A DNA stretch of 47,169 nt from Circinella minor (GCA_016758965.1 JAEPRB010000286.1:1-47169); one strand, 5' to 3'. Counted from the stretch's first letter, positions 1-12,203 are shown. Program-made: numbers and translations. Notes: generated from the sequence alone by a model not told the origin.

Positions 1-623
1 ATTTTCACCTCCTGCCAACTATGAAAATTACACCGCCAATCAAAAAAGACCCCCAACGCCAAAATGAAAAAAGGTCTCCGCCATCATGGGAAAAAAAGGC
101 CCGCCAATCATTAGGAAAAATCCTGTAAAGAGTGGGTCGACAACCAAATCATCGCGTTTTTTTTTTATGCATGTATATGTAAGTCCAAATGTTATAGTAA
201 GAGCATCGAACACAATCTTAAGTTTATTATAAGATGAATAGCTATTTTGACAGAGATTGTATATAATAAACTGCATATGTAAAAAAAATGATAAGAGACA
301 TCAATAAATGAACAGTTTATAACTACGTACGTACAAAAAAAAAAAAATTCATAACATGATTACAAAGCATGAATTGTAATATAATTTTAATAAACAAAGA
401 ATTCGTAAAAGTTCAACAATGTATGATACATGTAAATAAAATACTATTTGTACCGTTCACTGTACTAATCAATGTTACGCTGTTTCCTTATCTTTTCTTT
501 ATTCAAAGAAGCAAATAATGATCAAAGTGGATTTGGACATCAGATACTCCGATAATGAAATGAAGCAGGCACTTATTTCGTAACTAGAGTGCACTTTTGA
601 GAGAATAAGATAATAAATACAAT
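1..623. other. Left-edge noncoding stretch, upstream of EMC2
   Basis: I see no convincing gene here. The first 150 bases are richer in C and G than what follows and could be the end of a neighbouring gene or promoter. The rest is AT-rich. It contains two overlapping TACGTA palindromes at 324-333 and an A-run near 337, and it ends in the short 5' leader of EMC2. Open frames on the minus strand are short and low in complexity. Confidence 0.5.
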
Positions 624-769
624 ATGCCGCGTTTCGACTATACAGCAGCAATCGAAGAACTTCAAACCTTTCGAACCACCAATGAACGTCGTTCAGAATA
701 TGTCGCATCTTTGGGCGCACGGTTAATTCGAGATAAGTACATTACTAAACTTCAAGATCAAGGTAAAGA

Positions 770-804
<35 letters not shown>

Positions 805-1871
805 AACTTACTAGATGGAATTACAGCATTTTGTCAGTACAGCTTTTATCGCGTTTTTATATCTTATTTTATATTTGGTTATATATATATTTATATATAT
901 TTATACAATAGTCTGGCCACTTTATGAACAAATAACAATTGCAGCCTTAGATGTTAATGATTTCGATTTAGCAAAAGTGAGTAACATAAAAAGAAAGGGG
1001 AAAGAAAGAAGATTAATATTGTTAGGATTAAAATAAACAACTAAATTGTATTTGTGAAATGGGAACATAATAAATCAAAATAGCACTGTTTGGATCAATT
1101 ACAAGTACGGTTTGGTGATGGTTCACTTCGGTTACAACGGTTAAAGGGCATGTTTCTAGAGGCACAAGGAAAACTGGATGAAGCACAAAAAATATATGAT
1201 AATATACTAGAAAAGGATGCTACTCATTTAGTAAGTTTTTTTCTATATTGAATAACATTGTTGTTGGCTAGAAAACGCGTTGCTAACGCGTTTTATGTTT
1301 TTATGTTTTATATTTTATTTTATTTTAGTTGGTATCAAAGCGTCAAATTGTATTATTAAAAGAACGAAACAAACCAGAAGAAGCTATCGAAGCCATGACA
1401 CAATATTTGGATACCTATTATGATGATCATGAAGGATGGATTGAACTCTGTAATATGTATTTGGATCAACATTATTATGAACAAGCTGCATTTTGTTGTG
1501 AAGAATTAATCATTCTTCAACCCGCCAATCATATTTGGTATCTCAAGTATGCAGAAATTGTCTATACCCTTGGTAACTTGACACTGGCTATGAAACATTA
1601 TTGTAAAGTATTGGAATTATGTACGGATAATGTACGAGCTCTGTATGGTTTACAACTAGTAAGTTACTCGTTTTTTTTGGGGTTTATTTTTCAAGTAGTA
1701 GATCTTTCTAATGGTTATCATTCTTGCTTTTAAAAATAGTGTGCCTCCAAATTATCAAGTACTGATCATGCAGGAGATTTGCATGCTCTTGCAACAGAAC
1801 GATTACTTGCTATCTATTCTAAACAACCTGAACATATCCGACAATTGGTTCAACAATATCTTGGCAAATAA
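624..1871 (+). CDS. EMC2: ER membrane protein complex subunit 2 (TPR protein)
   Basis: EMC2 is the cytosolic TPR subunit of the ER membrane complex, which inserts transmembrane helices into the ER. The model has five exons: 624-762, 912-976, 1084-1230, 1329-1658 and 1740-1871. Every intron is GT-AG and the phases agree, giving 270 residues against just under 300 for the human protein. Recognisable segments are the N-terminal arginine-rich helix, VWPLYEQITIAALD, RFGDGSLRLQRLKGM and DHEGWIELCNMYLDQHYYEQ, followed by further TPR helices. The ATG at 624 is the first in frame and begins the conserved region. The first intron carries a run of 30 A. The gene is convergent with the kinase that ends at 2187. 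The family assignment is secure; exact splice sites are inferred. Confidence 0.9.
773..802 (+). repeat. Poly-A tract of 30 nt inside EMC2 intron 1
   Basis: An uninterrupted run of 30 A lies just after the 5' splice site of the first EMC2 intron. Similar A/T runs of 10-20 nt occur throughout the window. The exact length is likely to be unstable or miscounted by sequencing. Confidence 0.9.
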
Positions 1872-2186
1872 GTAATTTTTAATAGTAAATATATATAATA
1901 ATAGTAATAATAACAATAATAGTAAATATATTTATGAGTGATATATAAAATGGGAATGTGCAAAAAAAAGAAAATGTAATATACAAAAAATGGCAGATGA
2001 GTTTACGCAAGAATTTTTTTTTACTCTCTAACTATAAAAATGTAAAAATCTTTCCATTGATTGATGATGGATAAGAAACGAAATAGTCTTTTAGGGGTTT
2101 TGTTTGGTAACACACTTTAAGTTAACTGATTAACCTGTACTTTCTTTTTGTTTGTGAAACCAAAATACAAATAATAATAAAATAAA
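1872..2186. other. Convergent 3' intergenic spacer
   Basis: This AT-rich spacer of 315 bases lies between the stop of EMC2 (+) and the stop of the kinase gene (-). It can only hold the two 3' UTRs and polyadenylation signals. AATAAA-like strings occur on the minus strand side near 2175. No ORF is seen. Confidence 0.6.
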
Positions 2187-3221
2187 CTATTTCGCCCAAG
2201 TGAATACTGTCATGAGTTGGCCAGGAATAGGAAGACCCTTATCAGTAAGAACAGGTTCAAGTCCCATTACTTTAGTAGCTTCTGAAGAACCAGCTTTGCA
2301 AATAACGATTTCTACATCCGTTCGACTTAATGCGGTAGCGGCATCCAAAATGATTTGACGAGCCCATTTGACTTTACCGCCCATACCCCCCGTGACATCC
2401 ACCACACCTGCCGAAATGGAAATAGGCGCCAAGCGACGTTGTTTTCTGTTTGCTTCAGTCTTGGTTGCACCACCACGTTTTGGCAGGGATTGGGTGTCTT
2501 GATGTTCTTCTTGTTCGGAACAGATTGGCATATGCTTAATAAGTTTCGGTCGTTTGACTATTTTTGGATCAGCATCATAAATTCCTTCAACATCGGTAAC
2601 AAACACACAACGAGTAATATTGGGCATTAACATAACCAATTTGTGCATGATAATATCGCCTGAAAGAATTGTACAACCCAATGAACGGTCCAGTACTGCA
2701 TCCCCGTGCAACATAGGGATAAAACCAAGTTTGAGGTACTGTTTCGCACGATTTGTGAGATTTTCAAAACAAACATTTGGACTCTTGTCGCCACCATCAG
2801 TTTCCAAGTAATCAAAGGGGGATAAGCCAAGAACAGGTAATCCATGTTGTTGTAATCGTGAAAGTAATGCTAAATGGAGTTCCAAAAGGCACTTTCGTGT
2901 ATGTGCAAATCCAGCTTTTTGTTCGAGTAATGCTGCTTGATTGGCTTGTTGTTCTTCATCGGCATTGGCTAAAGGTGGAGTGGATAATCCTCCCGAGTTC
3001 GCGATCCAACCTGCTTTGAGATTATAGCGTCGTGCTTGTGGATGGCCAAAGCTACCAGCACCATGAATCAAGATAAGCTGATGACCATGAGCGGAAAGAT
3101 ATGAATGTGCTTGTTGGATTTGTTGGATTAAAGCATCCAATACAGATTCATTGGCAAGTTGACATGAACCTTTCTTGTTGGTAATTGCTGCTCCGCCAAG
3201 TTTGATGATGACAGTTTTCAT
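2187..3221 (-). CDS. Isopentenyl phosphate kinase (amino acid kinase fold)
   Basis: This intronless gene of 344 codons begins MKTVIIKLGGAAITNKKG. It matches isopentenyl phosphate kinase, which phosphorylates isopentenyl phosphate to isopentenyl diphosphate with ATP. Visible motifs are the N-terminal KLGGAAIT phosphate-binding loop (7-14), HGAGSFGH (53-60) whose last His is the residue that marks IPKs within the amino acid kinase family, PMLHGDAVLD and LSGDIIMHKL in the middle, VFVTDVEGIYD, and DVTGGMGGKV near the C-terminus. A polar insert of about 25 residues rich in Q, K and R lies between the TDVEGIYD motif and the DVTGG motif. The length is close to plant IPKs. Family knowledge: in plants the enzyme recycles isopentenyl phosphate into the mevalonate pathway. 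A role here beside the classical pathway is inference. Other amino acid kinases lack the GSFGH histidine. Confidence 0.88.
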   Translation of the reverse strand: MKTVIIKLGGAAITNKKGSCQLANESVLDALIQQIQQAHSYLSAHGHQLILIHGAGSFGHPQARRYNLKAGWIANSGGLSTPPLANADEEQQANQAALLEQKAGFAHTRKCLLELHLALLSRLQQHGLPVLGLSPFDYLETDGGDKSPNVCFENLTNRAKQYLKLGFIPMLHGDAVLDRSLGCTILSGDIIMHKLVMLMPNITRCVFVTDVEGIYDADPKIVKRPKLIKHMPICSEQEEHQDTQSLPKRGGATKTEANRKQRRLAPISISAGVVDVTGGMGGKVKWARQIILDAATALSRTDVEIVICKAGSSEATKVMGLEPVLTDKGLPIPGQLMTVFTWAK

Positions 3222-6200
3222 TGTTGTATGTTGATTTAATATAAAAAAGAAGATAAAATAAAGGAGAAAAACTAAGAAAAATAAATAAACAAAATAAAAA
3301 AGAAAGTGGAAGAAGGAACTATTAATTATATATCCAAGAAGTTGGAGTTTTTTTTTTTGTTCTCTTAATTAATTAAAGAGGCCTAAAAAAAAAGAGAGAA
3401 AAGAAAAAGAGCACCAATTATTGAAAATTTAAAATACTTTTTCATCCATGTAATAAAATTCAGGGCCAGATCTTCCGTAATCCATCCTCACTATTTCCAT
3501 GTTCCTCCCCCCCCCCAAAAAAAAATAATAATGCATAAATTCTTTTGCAAATGTAAAAAAATAAACTGAGATGGTGGTGTAGTATGATAAAATACTAATA
3601 ATACTAATAGTAAAATAGTGAATAATATATAAGCTTTTTTCGGGGTCCATAAAAACTTCAAGTAACACATGCTTTTACTTTTTATTATGTAGATGTTACC
3701 TCATTTTTCAAATCGAAAATCGCTTTTCATATTCATTGTCGAGAACATTTTTTTTTTTTTTGTTTTCCAATGACAGCATTGAAAAAATATAACACTAGTT
3801 AGTAAAAAAAAAAAACCGGGGGGGGGAAGAAAGATATAAATTTGTTTACATAACTCATTTATTATGTGTAACTTTTGTTTCACAAGTTTGACTAGTATGG
3901 GAACGGGCACGGACAAGAAAAAAAAATAAATACATTTTTAAAATTGATCGAGAGAAAATAACAACCACTAAACCTGTCAAAAAATCAAAAGAAAAAAAAA
4001 ACCTGTTATCTTTCTATTACACATACACACACACATCAAACACATATTTATTCATTCAACTTTACTAAATAAAAAAGCATTTTTACTTATGATAATATAC
4101 CTCTTTGTATTAGTCTCGATCGTATTACCGTTTCACTATTTGTTATTGTATAACCAACAATATACTTGGACTTGTTTTTTTTTTTGGGTTTCCATGTTAT
4201 TATAATTATTATTATCACAATAGATTTTGTAAGATTCTTTGGATTTTTCTTTTTTCTAACCTTTATCGTTCAATAATAGTCCATTTTCTTTTTTCCTATT
4301 TTTTTTTTTTAAGGACCAAATAGATCAAGTTGTTATTGAATTAATCAAATTGGCTAAAAAAAAAAAAAAGAAAGTTAATAGCCAATAGATTGGTAATATA
4401 TCAACAAAACAAATAATAACACACTTTTTTTTTATTATTCTCGCCATAACTTATAAACAAACAATATCATATCTTGTCGATCATATACTTTAATTGTTCA
4501 CACTAATGTTAAAGTTTTGCATTAATTTTTTTGAGTTTATTAATAATTATTAATAAAGGGAGAAGGATAGAGAAAGAGGAATGGTTATAAGAAAAACCAG
4601 GGACCTCTTTTTTTTTTTAAAGAAAACGATAAAGTACTTTATTTTTTATGGATCAAAGCCGAGTCCCGTTTTTTTATTTTTTTTATTTTCACACTAACCA
4701 CATACTTCAACACACGGTTGTTTTTGAACAGCATTGTTTCACAACACCATGATGATCTTCACATATACAGGTATATCGATTTCATTTTTTATACTCTTCT
4801 CCGAGCGAAGATTATTGACTTCCGTTGCTAATATGATTATAAGTTCGAATAAATCGTATGATTAGCATCGTGGACGTCTTACTACATTACTATAGGTTGA
4901 TAAAATAATAATAATAATAATGACACCCATCATCTTGAACAATCTAGTAGTATATTCTCCTTAATTCTTTTTTCTTCTCTTTCAAGAATAATATAAAGTT
5001 TATTATTTTTATTCATATCTTATAATAACCTTTTTCCCTTTTTTCTCCTTTAATCACATCTTTTTATTTATTCAAAATGTATATACATATAATATTTTAT
5101 AATTAAGAATAATAAATCAAAAAGTCACAATTGATATAAAAGTATATATTCTTGATGAGATTCCTTCTCCTTTAAGAAATCTACTCATCCTTGTCCACGA
5201 GATTTATTATAATAATTGAATGGCTTAGAAGGCGCGCCATTACATTGCCTTTGTCGTCGAAAAAATAATAATAAGGAGTTATTGATGAAAATAGAAAAGA
5301 ATGGGGGTGTTGATGGTAGTACGAACTGTCAATGGTGTTACTTTTTAAACGACTTTTGTGTCTCATCATTATTCTACAAGATTAACTTTTATTACTTGTA
5401 ATATGAGATGATCAACACATGATAAAAGTAAAACAAGAAATACATTATTTTCATTTAAAAAAAATAATGTATTTACAAGGAACATGCATAAAATGTACGT
5501 ACGTACACTAAATAGTTAAAAAAAAATGATAAGTATCAGAATTTATATTACAGTGATCGATCATCATTATCATCATCATCCCCCCCCCCGAAAGTCAACA
5601 AAAAGAAATAAAGTTTTACCAACTATATAGCTTTCTTATTAGATGTGGTTAGAGGCTTTATTAATGTTTTTTTCTTTTGTTTACTTGTTCTGGATCTCAG
5701 CGAGAAACTTTTTTTTATATACAACTGGAAATAATAAAGATGAACTCTACCCAACAATTAAGCGAGATAAACTTTCGTCATATTTCTGGTGACAAAGAAA
5801 AGAAAGGTAATAAATTATATCATAAAATCGCTGCTAAATTGGTTAAATGCATTGCAATTACTAAATACTAATACCTACTACTATATACAAATATCTCCAA
5901 CCCAAAGGTGTTACAAATTAGTGTAAAATATATATAATTCACTGTGTAACTAAAATTCATTACGTTGCTGCGCGATTCCTTCTTTTTTTTTTTTTTTTTT
6001 TTGAGAAATTGTAAAGTAAAAACAAAAAATTTAACGACAAAACATAATTTATCAAAATACCTTCAAGTATTCAATATGAAAAAGTTACACATTGTTGTTA
6101 AATATTTGTTTCTAAATGCTTTATCCAAATGAGATAATGAATGGAGCAAATGAATAAAAGTTAAAAGTAAAATTTCAAGTTTACGATCCATCTTCGATAT

Positions 6201-8587
6201 TACGTACTTGCGATCAAGTCTTAATAAAAAAAAAAAAATACGTGTTTATATTATCAATCCATCACAGCTCTCCCAAGCTTGAAAAAGATCTTATAAAGTA
6301 AAGGTTCATTAAAAACAATATAAAAAAAAAATAGATACTCGTACTTATATTCTCTCTTTTTTTGTAAAGTGTCATCTATTTCTGCTAGGTAGAATGATCC
6401 CATCAAACTCATCCTATGTAGTTTCTTCTGAGTATATGAATTTGACTGGTAGAGCAATTTCTTTATGAAACTATAAACAACCAAACAAACTATTATGTAT
6501 TAAGAAAGCGTACGTATTGGTCATCTGATGTACAGTATAAATGCCAAGAGTAGGCACACACCATTAAGTTTCTGGAATGATGTTGATGAGCTTATATTTC
6601 AGTTGGGATTACTATTTACGTAGTTTCTACTTTAATTATTTTTTTTAAAAGTACACGTTTCCTGTAATAGAAATAACAACTGTTTCAGCTCGACGCCTCA
6701 TTTTATGAATATGTGTCATTTTTATCGCACACGCTAAAAGTGCCAATATAAAAATGATTATGGAACGCTCCTGGTCATATATATGTACCTTAATTGTCCA
6801 TGTTAGTGTTGTATTGTTTTTCCTCGGGTTTATCAACACTTTGTCAGTAAACGTAATCAGGGGTAAGTTGATAAGAAAGAGAGGATTGAAAGAATTGATG
6901 AAAAAATAGGAACTTTTTTCGAAAGGAGAAAAAGTCCAAAATTCTATTTAATTTTATGGAGCACTGACTGAAAACTAGCTATTTGTCTCTTTTTTTTACC
7001 TCACTTACACGGCTACTTTTAGATGGCGTCGTTGTGTACAACAGCAATATGGGAATGATCTCCAAACACATCATCGATTATTTTTGAGTTCTTGTTTATT
7101 TTTGTCGATCATATCATAATAACCCAAAAGAGCCATTTACAATCATCATAGCTGTGGCCACTTTTGCTTTATTAAAAAAAAAAAAAATCAATTATGATAA
7201 TTACTGTAAAAAATTCTTTACTTATCCCTGTTGTTTCTTAGAGTTTTTGTATATGGCGCATCCATGTTTTCCTCTCCTCATTGCATCATAATAACAGTTT
7301 ACTTTTCTCTCCTTTTTTTTTTTTTTTTTGTTCTCTACCTTTACTTAGCTCCTTTTGACCATACTTTTTTTTTTTTTTTTTTTTTTTTTCGTATGCTTAA
7401 ATTTGAATTAACTATTTATAATAGACACTGACCATGGTGTCTCAATGCTACTTTTCAAGTTCCTAATTAGTTCTATTAATTTTTCACTCCTGTATTTGAA
7501 AAAATTTTCTCTTGTCAAGAAAAAGTTGCCATGGTATTACTTTTTTATTATCATAATATTATGATTGAATAACATTATATCTTTTTTTTTTATTATTTTT
7601 GTTGCAAAGGAACTACGTAGTAGACAATTAGGGGTTGGGCGTAGGTAAGTCAAAAATAATAATAATAATAATAGTTGTTTCGTACGTAGTACAAATTATC
7701 TAGTCATACCTTGAAAAAAAATATTATTCAAATCATGAACAAAAGTTATTTGTCATTTTCATTTTGTGTATACTATAGCTAATGGATCATAACCAAATGA
7801 ACAATAAAAAAAATAAAAAAAAAGTCAGTGCATAATATGCATTCTGTATGTAAATAATTTAAAATGTATTGGGATCGATTAGCATAAAAAAAAAAAAAAA
7901 AAACTCTTCCCAAAAGGCAACATCAAGCACATGTAAAAACCTTTTTCTATTGTAGAATCTTAAAAAGTACACAGGAGAAAAATAAGGTTTTATTTTATTT
8001 GCTGAACATGATTATTTTCCTTGAAAAACAAATGGTGTTATTCTCATCTGTCTATTATAATATTTAGTGTACAAGTCTTTATAAAAAGAAACAGATGTAG
8101 TATAAGCTACAACAATAAGAATTCTTTTTTGTAGCGCTTTGCAATTATTGTCATATGTCTAATATATACGATAAAGTTTTTACGTATTTGCTATTACTTT
8201 TAAAATAATGGTTTAATCACCATTAGAATAGAGAAAGAATAATTGACGATCGTTTCCACTCTGGGTGATTTTATTTTTCTTGATTGTTGTATTTTTTTTT
8301 TTTTTCAAGGAGAAGTTTTGACTTTTCAAAATAGCCCCAGTAATAATGAATTATTTAAAAGAATAGGCTCAAGAAAATATATATATATAAAAAAAAGGAG
8401 CAACATTAATTTTTTTGAGGAAACCAAAAGAAGAAGAGGAAAGAAGAGGTTCAAAATTGTAAGAATCTCGTTATTTTCATTTTTATTCTTCTTTTTTTAC
8501 GATAGTTAACTCGTAGTTCATTACTGTATAAACAAGTTATTCACGTTTTTTGTTCCTTTATTTTTTCAAGCCCCAATACTTTTGATA
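3222..8587. other. Gene-poor AT-rich region, 5.4 kb
   Basis: No gene here can be supported. It holds many A/T homopolymers (for example 5983-6002 and 7369-7389), C-runs near 3508 and 5581, short trinucleotide repeats and about ten TACGTA palindromes. Weak candidates only: a 44-codon frame from the ATG at 5740, whose first 22 codons end in a possible 5' splice site, and a minus-strand frame at 5181-5369. Neither resembles a known protein. The last 350 bases before 8588 contain two pyrimidine tracts followed by CAAG or CAAGG, which could be 3' splice sites of a 5' UTR intron belonging to the next gene. Confidence 0.5.
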
Positions 8588-10324
8588 ATGAACAATCATA
8601 AAAAATTAATAAAAAATGATTACATGGAAAAACATAATCAACATCATTACCAACAACAACAGAAGAGACATTTTCCTCGTATTTCATCATGGACTTCATC
8701 ACTTTCTTCTTTTGCTCATCATCCTCGAGCTCAACAACAAGAATTTATTACCCCAAGTCAAAGTGGTGTAGCGCCTCACCAACATCAATCAAATACTGCT
8801 AAAGTGGCAGCTCATAATCAAAAATCCCAACATCACACATGCAAGTTACTTATTCATCGGGGGTTTACAAATGCAAAAAATACTTGGTGCACATCTATTT
8901 GTCGACGAAATACTGTAACTCCAGAAAAACCAAAGAATAAAGGTTTGGTCCTAAAGAAGAAACTCAACTCTTTATATAAAAATAGTTCAATAATAGAAGA
9001 TCATCATCATCGTTCAAATGATATTACTAGCACTCAATCAACCTTACCTTCGTCACCATCGGCTGCACGTCATAGCAGTAGTCATAGCACTTTTGTGATT
9101 AAGAGCTGGATTTGTCGTCATTCATTTGATAGGGGTAGTGAGGAAAGTAAACATCATAGCGACAGCGTGGACCATATATTTACTCATGAACACCTGCAAC
9201 AACAATTTAACAAAAGTGTTGTCTCTTCTGATACAAATACAAAAGAACGTTCTACCACTACAAGTAATGGCCAATATTCATCACGTTCATTATCAAGCCG
9301 CTCCTCATTTACATCGTCATCTACTACATCAACTGCTATTACAAACACCACACATTCAGATATCGCCGTTACTTTTACCAAATATTCGTGCACCACAGCG
9401 ACAACAACAAAAGATCTTGTTTTCACGCCAATGTTATTGAAAACAAATAAAAAGCAACTATTATCAACAAAGATTCCTGGTAAGATTAGCATTCGTTTGT
9501 ACGACGATGATGTTTTAATCTTACAGGCCATTTGTTGTATTTGGACATCTGCTATTTTACTACTACAAGCAGTAATGTATATAACTCTCATATCATGGAA
9601 TCAGCAGCAACAAAAGCAACAACAAATAGCACATGACCATCATCACGACATAACATCTCTAGCATTTCCATCATCATTATTCCCATTGCATTGTCATTCT
9701 GAACACCATGTCAAAATCAAACAATTAAAAAATTGTCGATCATCTGTTGATATCGATAATCGAGGTAATGGTAACACAGGTGCGACAAGGAACTCCACTT
9801 ACGATAGTTGGCATAAAAAACAAGTTGTGTGTCCTAAACTTCGTACGGCATTAGCGTCATTAGTTTCTTCTTCCGATGTTACACCAACTATTCCAACCTG
9901 TTGGCCACCCTTGACAGAAAGTAGAATAATCACTGATGCTATTCGATCCATGCGTCCCTATATGAAACACTTATGGGCTGAGCATAATACTTCCATGATG
10001 CTTTATAAACAACAAATTCCTGTAAGACCAACTGAAAGACGGAATTGGATGAGACAAGAACGTCGAAAAAATATGAACAATCTTGATAGTAGCAAGCATT
10101 GTAACGACGATAAAAAAGAGGAATGTTCTTCATCAAAAGACAAGCAAATTGTCATGAATCTTGCAAGAGAAACATTGGAATATTTTGAACAGTGGTATGG
10201 TAACTATCATGATAGACCTACTGGTTGTGACCAACAAGAAGATATGGAAAAAAATAATTCCACACAAATAAAAGCCATTCATTGGTTACGACAAATTACA
10301 TCAACAGCAGCAGCAGTTGCTTAA
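8588..10324 (+). CDS. Unrecognised low-complexity protein with one hydrophobic segment
   Basis: This is a single open frame of 578 codons from the ATG at 8588. I do not recognise a family. The N-terminal half is rich in His, Gln, Ser and Thr, with poly-Q and poly-S/T stretches typical of disordered regions. Around residues 308-335 a run beginning VLILQAICCIWTSAILLLQA is hydrophobic enough for one membrane helix. A second Gln/His-rich stretch follows. The C-terminal 150 residues look more ordered (CWPPLTESRIITDAIRSM, MKHLWAEHNTSMMLYKQQIP, LARETLEYFEQWYGNYHD) and would be the part to search. No signal peptide is visible. A 47-nt GT-AG stretch at 9480-9526 could act as an intron but would break the frame. 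An upstream noncoding or coding exon cannot be excluded. The length of the open frame in such AT-rich DNA makes a real gene likely. Confidence 0.7.
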   Translation: MNNHKKLIKNDYMEKHNQHHYQQQQKRHFPRISSWTSSLSSFAHHPRAQQQEFITPSQSGVAPHQHQSNTAKVAAHNQKSQHHTCKLLIHRGFTNAKNTWCTSICRRNTVTPEKPKNKGLVLKKKLNSLYKNSSIIEDHHHRSNDITSTQSTLPSSPSAARHSSSHSTFVIKSWICRHSFDRGSEESKHHSDSVDHIFTHEHLQQQFNKSVVSSDTNTKERSTTTSNGQYSSRSLSSRSSFTSSSTTSTAITNTTHSDIAVTFTKYSCTTATTTKDLVFTPMLLKTNKKQLLSTKIPGKISIRLYDDDVLILQAICCIWTSAILLLQAVMYITLISWNQQQQKQQQIAHDHHHDITSLAFPSSLFPLHCHSEHHVKIKQLKNCRSSVDIDNRGNGNTGATRNSTYDSWHKKQVVCPKLRTALASLVSSSDVTPTIPTCWPPLTESRIITDAIRSMRPYMKHLWAEHNTSMMLYKQQIPVRPTERRNWMRQERRKNMNNLDSSKHCNDDKKEECSSSKDKQIVMNLARETLEYFEQWYGNYHDRPTGCDQQEDMEKNNSTQIKAIHWLRQITSTAAAVA

Positions 10325-12203
10325 TAATTTTTTTTTGTCATAATACGTAATACTGTAATTAATGTATATAATCAATCGCACAACAAGAATTATTCGTCAA
10401 TTATCATAACTTAAAAAAGTACCTTTCTTTTTTTCTTTTTATAATTTCAAATAATAAATCATTATTTCCCAACAACAATTTATTAGATACGTACTATTAT
10501 TATTATTTGGCTATTTTAGTCTTTACTTATTAATACGTAAAATGATTACGGTATATATATTTTGAAAAGATTATAAATATAACAAAAATAATTTTTCTTA
10601 CTATTTTTTATCTGTTATTTTAGTTTGTAATAATTCTAGGCTGTATTTTCTAAATAATATAACTTGATTTATCCTTCTCTCCAGTTGGAACAGTATTACC
10701 ATATTTACCAGGACTAACATATCCCTCTTTTTTTGTTTTTCATTTAAAATGCGTTTAGGATTGTTACTAATCTCAGTATCGGTATCATATAAGTTTGCTT
10801 CTCATTGAAACTTTTCATTGTTCATATTATTAGTATCATAATTAACGTATTCATTATGAAACTGATGACCATTATCACTATGATATTTTTTGCTTATTAA
10901 TTTTCGCTACAGATTGGTATAATCCATACGTAGGAATGATCACCAGAGGTGCTCACACTAACTGATATCCTCAAGAGGAATAGGATAGCAATAGTCAAAT
11001 AAATGGAACAATAATAATAACGTATTTTTCTTTATTTAAATTTTTGAAAAGAGTTTTATATATAAGTTACGTATAATCGATAAGATTATGATTGCAACAC
11101 CAATAACAATTGTTTCTCTTGCTTTATATACTTTTTTTTTCTTTTCTTTCGTTACATATTATACAGGTATATCAATTATCCTTTTTTTTTGTTTGATTTG
11201 TAACATTTTTTTACGTACATGTGTGTATAGTATACCGGATTAAAAAAAAAATTAATATAAAATAATTATACGTAATACATATATAAGGTCCTATTGTCAT
11301 GGAAATGAATAAAAAGTAGAAAAACATCTTTATTTATTCGTTATTTTTGCTTTTTTGTAAACTTGAAAAATGAATCAACAGTTTATAGTTACCAAGCTGG
11401 TTTTTTTTTTTTTTAGCGATATATAAATATAAATATAAATATATGTATATATATAGCTTCTAAGAATTTAAAGCTTAAAAGATGTGTATATACTATACTA
11501 TTTCATTCTTGTCAGCTCTTGTTTGACATTTGAAACCTGAGTTTTAAAAATTGATCTATATGGATCTTCGTTGCATGAAAAAAGTTGACCACGAATGTGA
11601 TATAACTAAAAATAATGATATGTATATTAATCTTCTCCTTTCAATTGAAATAGTACGACTCATTGTTATTTGTGTATATTATAGCGAATAAATTTCAATG
11701 AGAAATAAAAATGAAATACAAATGTAAATTAAAAGTACCAGTGATGATAATAATTAATCATAACCCTAATCTTAAAGTCACGTCGCTAATTATTCTTTCT
11801 ATCTTTCCATACCGCCTCTTTCATATTTTCTGGATTAAATACGTTCAAATTCATTTCTTTTATTTAACGTCTCAAAGTGAACACGCCGTCCTTGGCGAAC
11901 ATGTTTGCTCGAGATAAGATAGTGGAAGTAGAGGAAATAAAAACTGTATTCAAGTATATAGGGAAAATGTTAAGAAGGCGAGAAGAAGCTTTCTGGATTT
12001 ATCATCCATTACTTATTGTAAAAAAAAAAAAACACTTTAATAACCTGTCAGGGAACAGTACGTTACATTATTACATGTAGTTCCTATTTTTATTTTAGGA
12101 TTACATTATATCAGTACTAACAATTGAAACAAGCTACTTTTTTTTTTAATAATTAATCAAAGAATAATAAATAAATCTAATTTATACAAAATATATTACT
12201 CTT
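10325..12203. other. AT-rich intergenic region, 1.9 kb
   Basis: No supported gene. It includes the 3' flank of the preceding gene and the 3' flank of the aminotransferase gene. TACGTA palindromes occur repeatedly (for example 10343, 10488, 10534, 10927). A frame at 11901-12080 (59 codons, rich in Lys, Glu and Arg, with a composition less AT-biased than its surroundings) is the only stretch that looks somewhat protein-coding. It has no recognisable family and may be a relic. Confidence 0.45.

Noticed and set aside
5216..5401. 61-codon plus-strand frame and the overlapping 62-codon minus-strand frame
   Set aside because: Both are short, unlike known proteins, and have no convincing splice partners or start context.
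9184..9591. 135-codon minus-strand open frame
   Set aside because: It is antisense to the long plus-strand frame; its Val-rich runs are the mirror of Thr/Gln-rich codons in that gene.
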